NCBI GenBank assembly: GCA_022495005.1
Contig: JAGYXB010001996.1
Span: 1,054,001 to 1,118,000 of the forward strand
DNA length: 64,000 nucleotides
Reading direction: 5' to 3'
DNA from: Rhyacophila brunnea
Lineage: Eukaryota; Arthropoda; Insecta; Trichoptera; Rhyacophilidae
Part shown: one piece after another, positions 46,569-61,700 of the stretch
Position numbering within the stretch: position 1 is the first letter of the stretch
Layout of the letters: each line of letters starts with the position of its first letter
Notes under the pieces: generated by a model
What the model was told of the DNA's origin: nothing
Seen by the model: the letters and a program-made list of their open reading frames with translations, nothing else
The model's database searches: none
Program-made: the position numbers and the translations under genes

Positions 46569-48038
46569 AATTCATACAATATAATATTGTATTATGAATT
46601 GAAATTTGTTGTTTTATTTATATTGTCACATTCTCCACAAATAATAGGTGCTTTACACATTGTGTAAATTTATTGTCGACAATACTAATTATCTCGTCAA
46701 AAAGGCATATTATGTAAGCCCATACTATGTATGATAGTTGAATGCATATGATCATGTATGCATAAAATGTACAGAGTTAGAAGCCTTATATGACTTTAAT
46801 TGTCGCATAAGTTCGATGTTTATTGTCTGTGGTTATACAGAATATAAACGTAGACCCATCAAAACCAATTTGTCCCACACCACACCAGATCTTAATCAGG
46901 CAGTTTAACATCACTAGTTGTTTATGCCTGGAAATGTCTCAGAAGCAGTTACCCAAGACTGAGGTCACCACACACTCAAGTACGTTTTGACTGAGTTTAC
47001 TTAACTCTACGTTAAGAGGACCACGGAAACAGACTAAAATGAATAATAAAATATAATCAAACACTAATATAAAACTACCGAACGATCTGTGAAGACAATA
47101 AATCTATGCATGTGTTAAAACTATACCACTATACTTAACACTTTGTTTCACTCTTCTTGGTTAATCATGCTATCAACCACTGAAATAGGTTCAGTGGTTT
47201 TACATAATTACTCGTAGGGTAGAAAAATATAGATAGCTTTATGTGGCGAGTTGAGGATGTTCATTATTCACTTCAGCAAACACTCAGACATGGGAACACA
47301 AGCAATGTGACTGTGCGATTTGACTGACTCAACGCACATACCACGTTACGCTCATCTCCGGAGCGCTTTCCTCGACTTATTATAATTCTTGTATCTTAAA
47401 TTTCTTCTGATAACATAATTTAAGTGGTATAAAAATAAGAGTAAAGTCTGTGTTTCAAAAGAATATACATTGTATCTTATATCCAAACTGATGATCGTGA
47501 CTTGATTTGAACACGCGATATATGACATGTCAAGGAAGCCGTGACCACAAGCTGCTGGGTGTGTCATTATTATATTGTGTGCATTGCTTGTGTTGCCATG
47601 TCCGGTTGTTTACCAGAGTGGATTAAGAATGTTCCTCAAATCTCCACACATTTTAAATTATGTAATGCTCTATATCAAGTCAAAAAAGAAAAATGCACAA
47701 AATATATACATTATTTTATTGTACACAAAATATAACTTTACAAAGTAGTTGATACATGATTTCTAAAAGAGTACCTATATTAGTTCATAACTGAGTTGAC
47801 ATCATTGACAGGATTACATTATAGGATAAGTCTATGATTATAATTTTGACAATGGAGATGTATCTGCAGTCGGCACACTGACTTATTTTGTTGCTACAGA
47901 AACCTGTGATCTGTGTACCTTCCTTCTCCACCACCTGTATAATTAAACCAAATAAAAAAACTATTATTTTTATTAAATTAAATTGACATAATTATTGCAA
48001 CTATACATAGTCACTGAAGTCTCATTAAAATGATTTCT
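46569..48038. other. Intergenic DNA, nothing recognised
   Basis: AT-rich DNA between the ELAC2 3' end and retrotransposon debris. No frame with coding character, RNA gene or clear repeat was seen. Confidence 0.5.
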
Positions 48039-48540
48039 TTACAGCGTAGAAAAATCATTTGTAGATATTACAATTTGAGAAAAACAACATTCTTCTTTGA
48101 CAATATCCGCTCCTGAGTAGAGCATATAAATACCACACTGCGCCTCCAAGAATCCGTGCCGCTCACCAGTCTTCTTGCATGTTCTCATGTTATCCAAGCG
48201 TGCCGTATACACTCTGCTGATGGTATTTAGCGGCCTTCCAGGACACCGAAATCCAGTTACCTTGACGAACAGGCAAGCCAAGTTCAACGTCGCTTCTCCA
48301 CTTTTAGTGTGATGAGAGGCTGCATGGTCCGCTCTCTGATCTCATCATTACTCCCAATGTTATACCCCACCGCACACCGTATACACTGCAAATATCTATT
48401 TTTGAGCTCAGTATACGGTTGCTCTGAGCCTTCGTAAGGTCACATGACTCACTACCGTAAAGCAGCACCGTCAGAATGCAAGCATCGAACAGGCGGAATT
48501 TGATTTTAAACGAGTAGTCATGAGTCCCAGACATCTCGCA
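48039..48540 (-). pseudogene. Non-LTR retrotransposon fragment
   Basis: The minus strand reads FKIKFRLFDACILTVLLYGS ESCDLTKAQSN, then after frame changes FRCPGRPLNTISRVYTARLD. This is a degraded LINE reverse-transcriptase C-terminus. The nucleotide sequence is clearly related to 58030-58390. Confidence 0.65.
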
Positions 48541-49397
48541 TCAATACATATGTACCTTTAGGTGCTGAAACTTATTGATTTTCAAACTGACAATATTCGT
48601 TGTAATAATATGTCAATATAGTGTTTTGACATTTTTATCAGAATTAATATTATGTAACTATAAATTACCGATCAATTGAATTGATCGTAAGTGCTGACAA
48701 CATTTGATGCCATGACCTATGTATTAAGGAGTGGTGGAGACTCTTGGTCGCTCAGAAGATCAAGGATGGAGCAATGAGGGAGCAATCAAGAAATGATGTA
48801 TTAAAACGGCTTGTCTGATCAAAACACACTAATGACAAAATGACCTGACTGAATGTTTTTCATATTTGCATTGTACTTATATAATTTGAAGTTTATTTAA
48901 AAAACATTTTAGACTACAATAATTGTTATAACTTGTTATAAATTGTTATAACTAAATAATTATTACTACCCACATAATATTTTCAAAGCAATTCATAAAA
49001 AAGCTTTTAGCTTCATATTATGTCAGTTTTAAATTTTGTCATTTTGAGATGTTCTCAAAAGCACATTTAGGACTGCAAATAGAATATTTCCTTTTTGCAA
49101 AAAAAGCGAATACTTAGTAAAAAAATCAACTTTAGTCATAAAATATAAAAAATGGCGTATGATGTTTAATCCTATTTAACGAGCAAGATATTGTATGAAT
49201 ATACACATGATGGAAAAGTGGACTACAGAATCCTAATAAAAAAAAAGTAAAAATGGAGGTTAGCGACTTTAAAACAATAGCCTCATATAATGTAAATGAA
49301 CAAACCAGTTTCTTAGTCTGTTGATATCAGTAATTTTGTCGATTGCAAAAATGTCTGCATCATGTATGTTTATACAAAACTTTTAATATGAGTGGGA

Positions 49398-49417
49398 TTT
49401 ATTAGCAGCGATTTATT
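49398..49417 (-). terminator. Polyadenylation signals after the candidate CFAP52 last exon
   Basis: Minus-strand AATAAA at 49417-49412 and 49403-49398, just after the TAA. This supports a 3' end here. Confidence 0.45.
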
Positions 49418-49420
49418 AAT

Positions 49421-49702
49421 TTAAACCAAATATTTGGCAAGGAAATTGAGTATGTACCGCAATGTCTTATTGAAATATTTTTTTCCAAATCTCACAAATT
49501 TAAAATTTATAATATTGTATGACTCGCCTTGTTTCTTGTCACTGTCAAATTTTTCTCTGTACCTACACGGACATGATAAGACACTATTTCTCGCAGTATC
49601 CATTGTTGATATATTTTCATCTTTACATGCTCCCAATTGCAGTTTCAAAGAACTCTTTTTAAATTTTACAGAGCTGTCTTTTGTTGGTGGTTGTAAATAT
49701 TC
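49421..49702 (-). CDS. CFAP52: Probable CFAP52 terminal exon (C-terminal extension)
   Basis: After acceptor ATTTCAG, 93 codons begin EYLQPPTKDSSVKFKKSSLK and end NFLAKYLV, then TAA. They are Lys-rich and unlike any domain I know. Phase 0 matches the upstream donor. Two AATAAA signals follow within 25 bases (minus strand). Human CFAP52 has no such tail, so this is inferred from splice signals and frame only. Confidence 0.5.
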   Translation of the reverse strand, partial: EYLQPPTKDSSVKFKKSSLKLQLGACKDENISTMDTARNSVLSCPCRYREKFDSDKKQGESYNIINFKFVRFGKKYFNKTLRYILNFLAKYLV

Positions 49703-52700
49703 CTGAAATCGTAATAAATATACAATTTTAGAAAACAATATCCTACATTGCCTGGATTAATTCTAGTATTATGATCGTAATTGGTACGTCACTGATGTTT
49801 TCTATTTCGAAATAATATTATGATAATTCATCACGACAATTACTTATATAAATATATTTGTTTTATTATTTTTTCACCTCTGTTGGATTCACTCAATATA
49901 TTTGCATTTTAGCAGCACATAACTTATAATTCATTTTCAAAAACGTAAACGAGTGTGCTTTCTTAATACCGACAATTCCGGTATTTTGGATTTTTAAAAC
50001 CGGTATTTCGGTATTGATAAATAATGGAATACCGGTATTGTAATCCCTAGTCACACTGAATAATATAATATAATGTTTATTCCTTTTTAATGAGAGTTTG
50101 GAAATGACATACTAGTATTATATAATATAAAATAAACATTTTTGAAACAGGAGAGAATTAATTTCTATAATTTGAAACATATCTACTAATGTGAAATGCA
50201 TAGTGGGTATATTATTATACCATAACAATATCATCAGCTTGGATCGATCTACTGCTGGATGAAGGCCTTCAAGCCTCCCCTAGATTCCTCCAATCTTCTC
50301 AGTCTATACTACAATATAGATCCGCTGAAATTCACGAGCAGGTTTTATAGCGGCACTGTGATCTTTCAATGCCCCTCGGACACCACTCTACGATTACCTT
50401 TATCCAGTGGTTGTCCACTAGCTAAACAATGTGTCCGACCTTTTCTATATATTTCATCTGCTCAGCAACCTCTATCACATAGCAATTTACATACCCTCTA
50501 AATTAATAATGTCTCAACATGATATTATATAATATCTTTATGGCTCTTATATACTTTAAGAATACCCCTAAACATTCTGATAATGCCATAATCAATGAAT
50601 GAATTATTGGCCATAATATCAATTCCCAGTATTTTTTTATAACTACATATTATGTACTAATTCTATATGCGAAAAAGCAAAAGGGAAATAAGTCTAAAAT
50701 CAATGCATTTCAATAAAGTCAAAAACTGATTTGAACTACTATTAAATTTATTATATTTCCTTATTTCTGTATGAAATTTACAAATTCAGCTGCGTTCATT
50801 CGACTCTTTTTTCTTACTTTTTTCCTACATCCATATTGTTAATACCGGCGAGGGTTAGGGTCTAATAATCAGACTTGGATGAAACAGGGTTTTTAGTTAT
50901 CACATTTAATTCTACAAATTATCAATGTTACTTTTCGAGAATTAAAATCATGCAACTCCCCCCTGTAAGAGACACAGACTCACCTTCTCGGAATTTTGGT
51001 ACCAGGTAAAATGTTTGATATACACGTTATGCCTACATACACTACTTAAATGAAACAAAATATTTTTTTTAAGTTATAGGCACTTCTTTTTATAAGACCG
51101 TCAGAAGCCGGTTTCGGCCTAATCTCCGAAAGTGGTCAATTTAGCGGATATTAATATGTGTAAGCATTATGGTTAATTTATTTGACATACTTAATTCAAC
51201 TTATTTTTCAGACTTAGGTATCTCACTTTTACTGTCGCATACAGAATTACTTTTTGTCTTATTGTTATAAAATGTACCTGTGGAAATTTCCAAATAAAAA
51301 TGCTCCCTGAAATACAGCCGGATACAATATACCGATAATCAGGTGACAATTTTGCTGTTGTTACAATTCCGCACTGTCCCAATCCTACGTGGGTAAACAC
51401 TCCTTCGTCGTATTTCCACACCTGAAACAAGAGCGAGTTGGACTCGTTGAATTGATCCATATCGTTATTGAAACTAGAAAATTGTGTAACTACAAAAACA
51501 CTACTTTACAGGAGAGACTGGAGTTAAATCATCTATGATTTAGCAATGTTACAATTTGTTTGGAATTACATCATTTGCATGACGGGTGGATATTAACAAT
51601 GACCACTAGATGGCATTGAAAGTCAATTTTTGATTAAAACGGATTTCCACATTATACACACAATGACAATATTCCAATTTCACTGATAACAGTTAGAGAT
51701 ATTGGCTAGCAAACTGAAGAAAAGATTTATAGTTAATCTTAAAAACCCACCTTCACTTTTCGATCATCATCTCCTGTCACAAAATATTCTCCGGTGCTAT
51801 TGATGTCCAGTGCATTTACAGCACCATCTTTGGATGCCTCCACCTTGAACCGAAGATTATACAGACATTATAAATACCATAGTGATTCTATCAGATATTA
51901 TCACAATACAAGGGTAGTTTGAAAATTTTGCTAAAAATACGTTTCTTTGCAAAAAACAATTTTATATTTAACGGAGTTCCCGTTTATAGCTACATATTCG
52001 GTTCAATGGTTTCCAAATATTTCTCATCTTCCAAATCTTCCTTGCAAGTCATGCTTAATTTTAGTCTTGTGTCATAGAACACTATTTTGTCTCTACTTAT
52101 TGTCACATTTAAGATTTTAACACAGTAACATCGATATATAAAATCTCCAATCTATAAATGAAGATTTTCATTAAACGTCTTTGTTAAAATACAATTTTTG
52201 TAATAAAACAGACGGATATAATATACTATTTTACATAAATAAAACAAGTATTCCAGTGAATTTAATGTTAGTAAATTTCTTTAACCTTTCTTGCAAGAAA
52301 ACCACTTCCAGCTTCCCAGTAGGCAACGTGTCTGTCTGATCCTCCGGTAAGAATCTGGTTTTCCGTTGGCTGGTAACAGACACACATAAACACGGTATTG
52401 GCGAACATCGACTGCCGTCTACACAATTTCCTGTAAATGAAGGCGAGAGTCACTCATTAAAGATCACGTATATGTGAAAGTAGACGGTTGGCTAACGGAA
52501 TCACACTCAAGTGCCGCAGATGACTTCTTTTTCTATCCATGAAATACAGGGTGTTCGCCGGGAAGGTTTACTACTTTAATTTTGTATAACTTTATGGAAA
52601 ATGAACACAAAATGGTTTAATGCTGATAAATTTTTTATTAAATGTTGGGAATTACGTATGGAAGACAATGTCAGCTAAATGTCCGCCTCTGTTAACCTTA

Positions 52701-55700
52701 CAAAAGCGGGCTCTTTTTACATCATTTTCAAACATTTCAACCAGTATTTCATTAATTTAGTCACAAATGTTTTGTTTAAGTTGCCGAAGTGTTTCTGGTT
52801 TGTTGACATAAACTTTGCTCTTTAAATATCCTCACAATAAAAAATTCGGGGCTGTTAAATCCAGTGACCGTGGAGGCCAATCGACATCACCATTTCTTGA
52901 GACAATTTGTTGTGGAAACACACCTCTCAGTAATTAATGCCATTGCAACATTGGCTGTATGTGAAGTGGTACCATCTTGTTGGAACCACATGTCAACCAA
53001 GCCCAAAGCATTCAATTCTAGTGTCAAAAAGTTATCAATCATGTTACGATAACATTCTCCATTAACAGTTACCGTAACGCCACGTTCATCTTTAAAAAAA
53101 GTAAGAGCGAATGATTCCTCCATACCACATAGCGCACTATACAGTAACTTTTAATGGATGCAAAGGTGCTGATGAATAATTTGGCCTCTAATTATCTGCT
53201 ATACAGCCTCTTTCTTCAAAATCATTCACTAATCGATAAATAGTGGGTTTTGATAGGCACATTATTTCTACCCAAAATTTTTGATACCTAAAAATGATTG
53301 ATTTTGATAAAATATTTTTCCTTAATAAATTTGCCACGTCTATAGATACTTCACAATTTCCAAATATGAACTGTCAAATTTCATTTTTACCAAAATGGCG
53401 ACCAAACAAATTAGTAAAGCTTTCCGGCGAACACTCTGTACTGTAATGTATGAAAATGTTACTTTTCCTCACAAATTAAGAGTAGCTTAATCAGTAGTTC
53501 CATGTAGATACTTACACAATATCCCATATAATACATGCGCCATCAGCTCCCGCACTCACGGCTTCCGTATTAGTCTCGTTAATCATAACAGCTGCCACCG
53601 GGCACTCGTGTTCTTTCAAGACAGCTAGAAGAGTCTGCTTCTTCGGTGTTATGGACCACACTCGTACCTGTTGATTAATATCTCAATTATCCATCATTAT
53701 TATAATGTTGTTTGACATCGAAGACAGCATGTCACCCTCCAGATGGAGTCACTACCAAGAGAGCGACTGAATTAACAATAACTGAAGCTACAGCTATCAG
53801 CGTAGCACTGCTCTAGATGGAAGGAGAATAATATGATGGATATGATGTAGCTAGCACAGACCATAATGCTCAGCACAACACAATGTTTAGGGCTCGTTCA
53901 TTTCACGAATGTTAAAGTCCAGATTTTCAAGGTGTCTTGCAAATTGTGCTTTTAATTTGGTGAGATAGTAAACGTGACGTTAAGTGCCTTTAATAGACCA
54001 AAGTAGCATATTATGTTCGGTGACGTAATTTCTTTGTCAATATAAAAAAAAAAGCGTTAACCACATATCTCCGTGACCGATCTTTGTCATCGAGGGTAAC
54101 TGTAATGAATTCAAAAAGATAAAAAGATTATCTTTACAATGTCTCGATCGAAAATTCTTCAGTGTCATTTTTCAAAATTTTATAACCTAAATAGTGTGCC
54201 GAAACACAGAAAAGGGTGGGAAGTTCAGCACTGGAGAGCTTGGATAAACGAAACTGTCGACTATATCAATCTTGTATGTACCGATATTCAATTTTGTCAT
54301 ACAGATGGCCATATAGCAAATAAAATACTTTAAAAATACCTAATAAAACCAAAGAAATGCAAAGGATTGACGAACAGAAGAAAATAGAGGGGTAAGTACT
54401 GTCCGACAAGATCTCGGCAATAACCGAAAGTCGCTGGAGTCGAAGTGCGATTAATTAAATAGGAGGGACTTATTAGTTCACAGTTTTAACACGTGGACAA
54501 CTCGTCGATAACCGAAAGTCGTCACAGTCGAAGTGTGGTTATAAACATGAGGGGCTTATTAGTTCACAGTTTTAACACGTTGACAAGAAGATCTTGTTCG
54601 ACAGTAAATTAGAAATTTAATCATATCATATATCATCATCACCATCACTCGGGATCAATCCACTACTGGATGAAGGCCTCCCTAGCTCCTCCACTTTTCT
54701 CGGTCCCTAGTTCTTTGCTGCCGTGTACATCCACCGAACTCTATGAGTTCATCGTTAAAGTGATATCATACATATTTATATAGTATTCGGAATGATTCAA
54801 AATTCATGTCATTTTTTGATCTCATTGCTATACAGCATACGGCCATTTATTTCCGGTGCGACAGCTCACGGTGAACGATGATACGGCGAAATAAAATACA
54901 TACAATTTACATTTAACCCAGTTTTGTGTGTAATGTAATAATTTATATAGGCACATAGGCACCTGTCCTTCGCACCCTCCTGATACGAGAGTCTTTCCAT
55001 CGTCAGTCATTGCGATAGCCGAAGATCCCTTGTTATGGGCATTTAATATGCAATACATCAGCTGGCCAGTGATCGGAGTGAAGGCTCTAATACAACCGTC
55101 ATTCCAGCCTGTGAACAATTCAATTTACTAATTAAATAAAGAATAAATAATTTATTTAAAAATTATCTACTAGTGCCAGTATGTTCAAACTAAATGCTGG
55201 AGACACCGTGACGCTTTCTAGGAATCAATTTTTTTTTTCGACCATTTCCGATCCTAATAGGATCATATGGGCCTCCACAGAGCGGAGGTTTGTAATAACA
55301 GATTTTGTTTTTACGAGTAGGTAATGGATGCTTTAAAATGTGCAGCCTCCAAGCATTGCATAACTTGTTTACGTGCACCGACTGACTACAACTCAGTCCA
55401 AAACGTTCAAATTCAATACATTGTCTTGAAAGTTCTTTTTATCTGCAATGGCTCAATGCAAGAGTTGAACATGCGGCATTTGGCTTTAACTTATATTATT
55501 CTAGTTAAAATTTGTAATACAATAAAATTACCAGAGACAATGGACTTTCCATCAGCAGCAAATAGAACACTCGTGCATACCATGTTGGCGACCTGAATTC
55601 GCAGCAATTCTTGACAGGATTTGAGAGCCCACACCCTTATATCTTCTTTTCCCGCCGTTGCAAACACATCCGACATGTATCTTTAATAAAATCAAATCAA

Positions 55701-58700
55701 AATTGGGACCTACAATGCATTGACATAAATGGATCGACTATCGCAACTAAGCTGCCACGATCCAAAAAACGTCAAACATAGAAAATCAGCTTTGAACTTT
55801 TTACCTTTCGCATTTTTGTACTGTGTTTTTGAAATATGTTTAGATATTGAATGAAGTTTTGACTTGAATTTGATGACTTAGAGATATGAAATTTTCGGTA
55901 CATATAGTATGAACAATAGACAATGAAACGTAGTAATTAACTCAAAACACGTAAATTTGGACTTGTGGCAGTTTAGTTGCGAGGGTGCGATGTATTCATA
56001 AATTAGATATCAACCAATTGGAAGCATTCAAAGTCATTGAACAAAAATATTTAAATCTAGGGTATGGACAGAATGAGTTGAGATTCCTCCTAAAAAAATC
56101 TATTAACCTTTTCATTGTCAGAACAATTTTACTAATTAGTGTCGGCCAGCTATTTTCGTAATAAAATAAACCACTTTAAAATTAATATTATGAAAAATGC
56201 TTAGAATGATGAAAATTTACTAAATCAACATGTTTCTCGAATTCTTCGTTAACATTGACACACTAATTATAAACATTGTTTTAAAATATACATAAACAGA
56301 CAGAAAATATACATAACGTTGAAAAGACGACACGTGTTTAAGCTTAGCTTTAAAGTTACCTCCGTATTGTGGCTAATTTGGAATAAAAACCACGATTTAT
56401 ACTTTTATCAAAATTCATCATAAAAATATTATTTTTACTTATCTGTATATGATGACCATTTCGTCCTATATTTTCAAGGACAGTTGTTAATTTAAGTGCG
56501 GTGTCTTTAAATCCCGTTTAGAACTTTATTTTGAAAACTGTACCTTATTTCCACTACATCCTGGACTGCCGTTAATGTAAGAACAAGGACCCTGACATTT
56601 CAATTGATTATACATACATTTTACCTCCGAAGTACGGTTTCAAACAGCGCGCATAATTCAACTATAGTAAATAATATCTACTATTTCCACTAGAAATAAT
56701 GTCACTATACTTATTCGACATACTTTCGTACGAAACAAGTGCTCTACCGTGACTATGAGACGTCAATCCAGCCAAAGTTTATGCATCTCAACTTTTGAGT
56801 TTTAAGAATCAACATTGCCACCAACTCTAGGGATACACTGGTACGACCACGTAACAGACACATCACAAAGACTCGCTTCACATGGATGAGATATAAACTC
56901 TCTCAACAAAAATTACTGTCTGAAAATACAACACCCCTCACCTTTTTGGTATCACCTCGTCTCCATGACCAACACCCTGCCTCGATGTGAAGCGCAGGAT
57001 GTCGTCGCTGTAGGATTGGTTTGTCGAATAGACCAAATGTTCAGGAGACGTAAAACAAATTTTATAATCCTATATTTAAATTGTTATTATTACAGCATAC
57101 GAATGATGTATTCATTACCATTACAAAGTAATTTAAAGAAAAGGATGGTTCTGGTCCATTTAGATACAAAAAACATTCTGCATTAAAAGGTCGATTTTGA
57201 CAAAAACGGATATTCGACAAACACATCCTATAGCGACGATGTAGCAATGGACTGAGAGAAAGGGTGCGAGCGTGTGCTTGCTCTATGGTCTGATGCTGAA
57301 GCCATGACATTTCTATCAAACTTCAAAATTGAAGCTTGGCTTTACTTACTTTGGAAATGCAATAGCAGTGACAGCCGAATTATGGCAGGTGACAACTAGC
57401 AATAGTTCGAACGTCTTCAGATTTATAGAATAGATTTCGCTAGTCTTTGTCCCAACGAATAACACTTTCTCTTTGCCATTTTTATTCTTAACCTCCGTCA
57501 ACTGGATTGATGTAATAGAGCTGTTGACTTTTGTTGTTTTTATCTGGAAGTTTTAATAAATATGTATTGAAAAATATAAAAACTGAAGACACCGCCACAC
57601 GTATCATTTTAATTGTCGTTCATATAATATTTTGATCCAAAGTCCACTCCGGATGCTGCTGTGGACCCATGAATCAATAATTGTCCGTTGATAGCATCAA
57701 CTATCGGGCCAATATAATATTACATGTTAAATTCTTACAGCAAAGAATCTTTAGTAATTGTAATGACTAATAACTGATAAAAATGGAGAGTGACTTCCAT
57801 ATTCTGGCTGACACAATCAATAATTTGGTTCAATTATGTACCATAATGTTTAATCCATTGTCAAGGAGTACGAAGAGAAAGATGGACGTTCATCATGAGT
57901 GCTCACTTCATAATTGCTATGAAAACTGATATATTTATAAATCAAGAAAAGGATTTACAATGGTATTTTATATAGAATTAACTATGAAACATCATTTTTA
58001 ACAATAATTTGGATTGACCAAATCTTCTTCATCTTCTTCGGTCATGTCCGCCCCTTAGCTGGAACATTTGGACACCAGACGGTGCCTCCAAAAATCCTTG
58101 TCGCTCGCCAGTCTTCTTGTGTCAGTCCAGGTTATATCAGCATCCTATAGGGCCACCGTATAACTCTATAGATAGTATTTAGCGGTCTTCCGGGACACCG
58201 GACTATGGTTGGCTTGAAGAACAGGCGAGCCAAGTTGAAGTTCTCTTCTGGCATTCGCAGCACGTGGCCGAGCCATGTGCAACGTCCTCTTCAATCTCAA
58301 CATGATGAGAGGCTGCTTGATTCGTTCTCTTATCTCCTCGTTATTACTAAAGTCATACCACCAAACACCTAGTACCTATCCGTCCGTATCCGACCTTCTA
58401 TATCAAAAATACCAACTTTGTACTTAACCTGATTTGACCATAGATTTATAAAAAATGCTTCTTATTTAGCAAAGGTTTAGTTCAATATTATTGATTTATA
58501 AGTAAGGTTTGTCCCTAACATTGGAAAGAGACAGTGTTATACCCAGGTAATCATAAAAATTGCCACAATAATAATTAGAATGACAATTGAAAATAAAAAT
58601 AGTCTCACAGCCTTTAAATTCGGCAAAGCAGGTGTGTACAGAATATTGTCTTTGGGTAGTTCAGTTTTCCATTTAATTTCTTTTAGACACTCAACGGTGC

Positions 58701-61700
58701 CATCGCCTGCACCCACCACAAACAAGTCCTTGTCCAAAATCAGAATACTTTGTATACCTAAAACAAATAAAATTACAGCATATTGTGTCAATATTATTTT
58801 CACTATTGATGTATTTGCACCTCTATAATGTGTTTTTCATTTTCGTAGTACACTCACACATTCAAAACCTATATATAGGCCTATAACCTATGTTAGCCTA
58901 TCTGAATTCTATTTATTAATCTGTTCTGTGCACTATTCATTACTAACGTCACGTCAAATAATTGGATTTTCTTTTTAACACTACAGCAGTGACACTGCCC
59001 TGCTAAATAAAAAGACAGTGTTTTTGATTTTAGTGAAATGAGAGCTCAATAATTTTACATAACCTAAGAGAAAATGTAGCTTAAAACTTGTGTTCTCATT
59101 TCACTAAAACCAAAAACACTGTCTTTTTACTCAGCAGGCAGAGTAGTACTTAAACGTTAGTTTATAATAACAGTAAAACAATAACAGAAACACCCAAGCT
59201 TAAAAAAAATCACATATATGTATTGTGATCTGACTGGGAATCGAACCCGTAGCCCCCAGATTCTAAACCAGTACCTTACACATTGGATTAGGTGGGTCGT
59301 CTGGCGGAGGTGTAAACATGGTTACAATGAAATGACGTGACTACATTGATAATATCAACATATTATTATGTTTCTGCCTATAGTGTTACAAAATCAGCCA
59401 ACACAGATAAATGATACATGGTGTGGAATATATTAATGTGACATTGTGAAGTAAAAATATGTTTCTTCTTCCGGCGGTACAGCTCTCTTTCGTCACTTTG
59501 GTTCTCTACTTTGCTATGTCAATCGCTGAAGGTTCTTCAGTACCCTAACCAAGCCCTAGAGAGTCTTTATGGATCTGACGTTTGATGTCTGGGTCATTGT
59601 AAGGTTGATGATAAAAACAATTTTGACAGATGGCCATCCAACAGTCGCAACGACAACGAAATCATTTTCACGCAAATAAATGAAATTAGATAAGTAAAAA
59701 AATATGGTGTCATCGATTTGATTTCTTAGAAATAGAGCCATAATTTTTTTTTATTTCGTATAAGTAATAGATCTATTGTAAAACTTTGACAATATGAAAA
59801 ATACTTTGCCAGTTGTAATGATATTCTTCCAAATGTTTTATTTTTTTGTTTATTCAACTAAAAAATTACCGTATAGTAACATCTATTGAGTAAAAAGATA
59901 ACTAAAACTCGCAGTTGATAATACAAATCACTGCAGCAAAACTCATTAAGTTAACATTGTAACTTCAGTGGCATTTGGACATTAATTCAAACAATAAACA
60001 TGAATCAAAATCTGTGTAATTGATTAATTCTGATTTGACATGTTAAAACTTAAATGTAGTCCATAAAACAACTACAAAATGGCGACTCATGTTAAATGGA
60101 TACTACAACCGAGACAGGATAAGAAAATAAACTAAATGGCATAAAAAATGCTAATTTTTCAAATAATAAAATCTCCTGAAACCAGATTTTAAAAAAATAA
60201 GTCATAACTTGAAATTGCTTTTACGAGAACAAAACAAAAATTGGAAGAGACTTAATTGTATGATGACTTACAAACAAGTGCACCTAAACAATACTGGTTA
60301 TAAGGATAAATTCCTGCAATTTTTTGTGATCTATGTGAGGATTCCAATAAAAAACAAGGGATTGTCAATGAAAAAGATGCAAAAGATGGCAATTTTGTAC
60401 AAGCCTTCCAGTAAACAACTATCACCTGAGGTATAGCAGTCTGTTTCGGGCCTTGGTGTATTTTTTATCCACAAGCCGCATTTTCCGTAACAACCCATCA
60501 TAAATGGCGAACGAGAGTCCAGTCCAGTATTTAATTTGACAACATCTCCAGACCTATAATATGAAAAAGAAGTACATCAACAAGTTTGGACTCGAATAAA
60601 TCAAACTTGCAAATGTCCTTTTGGATACGTCTGGTTAAACATAGTATCGGCTTCACTTTCATGAAAAAGGTTCCATGGAGGAAGATTTTTCTTCAACATT
60701 ATGAATTCCTGCGTTTTAAAGTGGATCGTAGTCCCCTTACCGTCGCTTAGTAGGCTCTTTTGGGTATTTCTTTGTGCTATTAAAAGACAAGTGTTCTAAT
60801 ATAAAATATCATAGTTTAGTATTCAGTATTCTCAGCTGCCAAATATAATAGGTGTGTATGTTTGTGCAAGTTGAAGGAATCATAATGCTTACGTTGTTCC
60901 GCAATATGCATAAGTGTCGTCATGACTAACATCGATGCAAATAATACATCTCTTCAGTTTGCCTGTGTTTACGTCGATTGGCGAGATCACTCTATTCGTT
61001 GGGTCTATATTCCAGATGCGCAAATTTCCTGAAAATATAGCAAAAAATATTAACCCATTCGCATACCTAACACCCATTTTAGATGGAATTATTTTTATTA
61101 TCACTGACGTACAGTTCAACTAATTTGACTCCTCGAGTCTAAATTTTAGTAGCAATAAAGGTAGTTTCAAAGACTAATAAAGAGGGAGCGTCTCAAACTC
61201 CATATTAGGGGAGCAAGGGGTTATGGGAGCTTGCGGGTAATAGGAGCGACTGCAAAACAGGTACCATCTAACACTAAAATGACTCGGAAATAACCAAAAC
61301 ATCTTCGTCAATCGTCGGCTAAGCCCGTCGATCGCTGTCGGCTGCTTAGTGGCACGTGCACGCGCGTGGCGAGTGGAAGTGTGTTTTGGGCTAGGTGCTT
61401 ATATCAATTTACAATACATAAACATCAACGTAAGTACTTAAAATTTTACTTATTTCATCATATTTTGTGTCCATTGTATAGCCAGATACATGTATTTTTG
61501 TTTAGTAGTTTCAGAATCAAGGTTTAAAATGGTTTGGTTACGTTATTTATCAACCTTCAAAGTGGTTGACATTCGGGTAATTGGAGCCTAGGTGGCTCCC
61601 ATTACCCCTATATAAATTTCACACCTCTTTTACTAGTAGACAAGATTTTAATTGTTCCAGATGCCCAGAAATAGAAAGCTGACGACTTTCAAGGCTGGTT

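Noticed and set aside
59228..59315. Functional tRNA gene
   Set aside because: The B-box is good, but the acceptor and anticodon stems do not pair.
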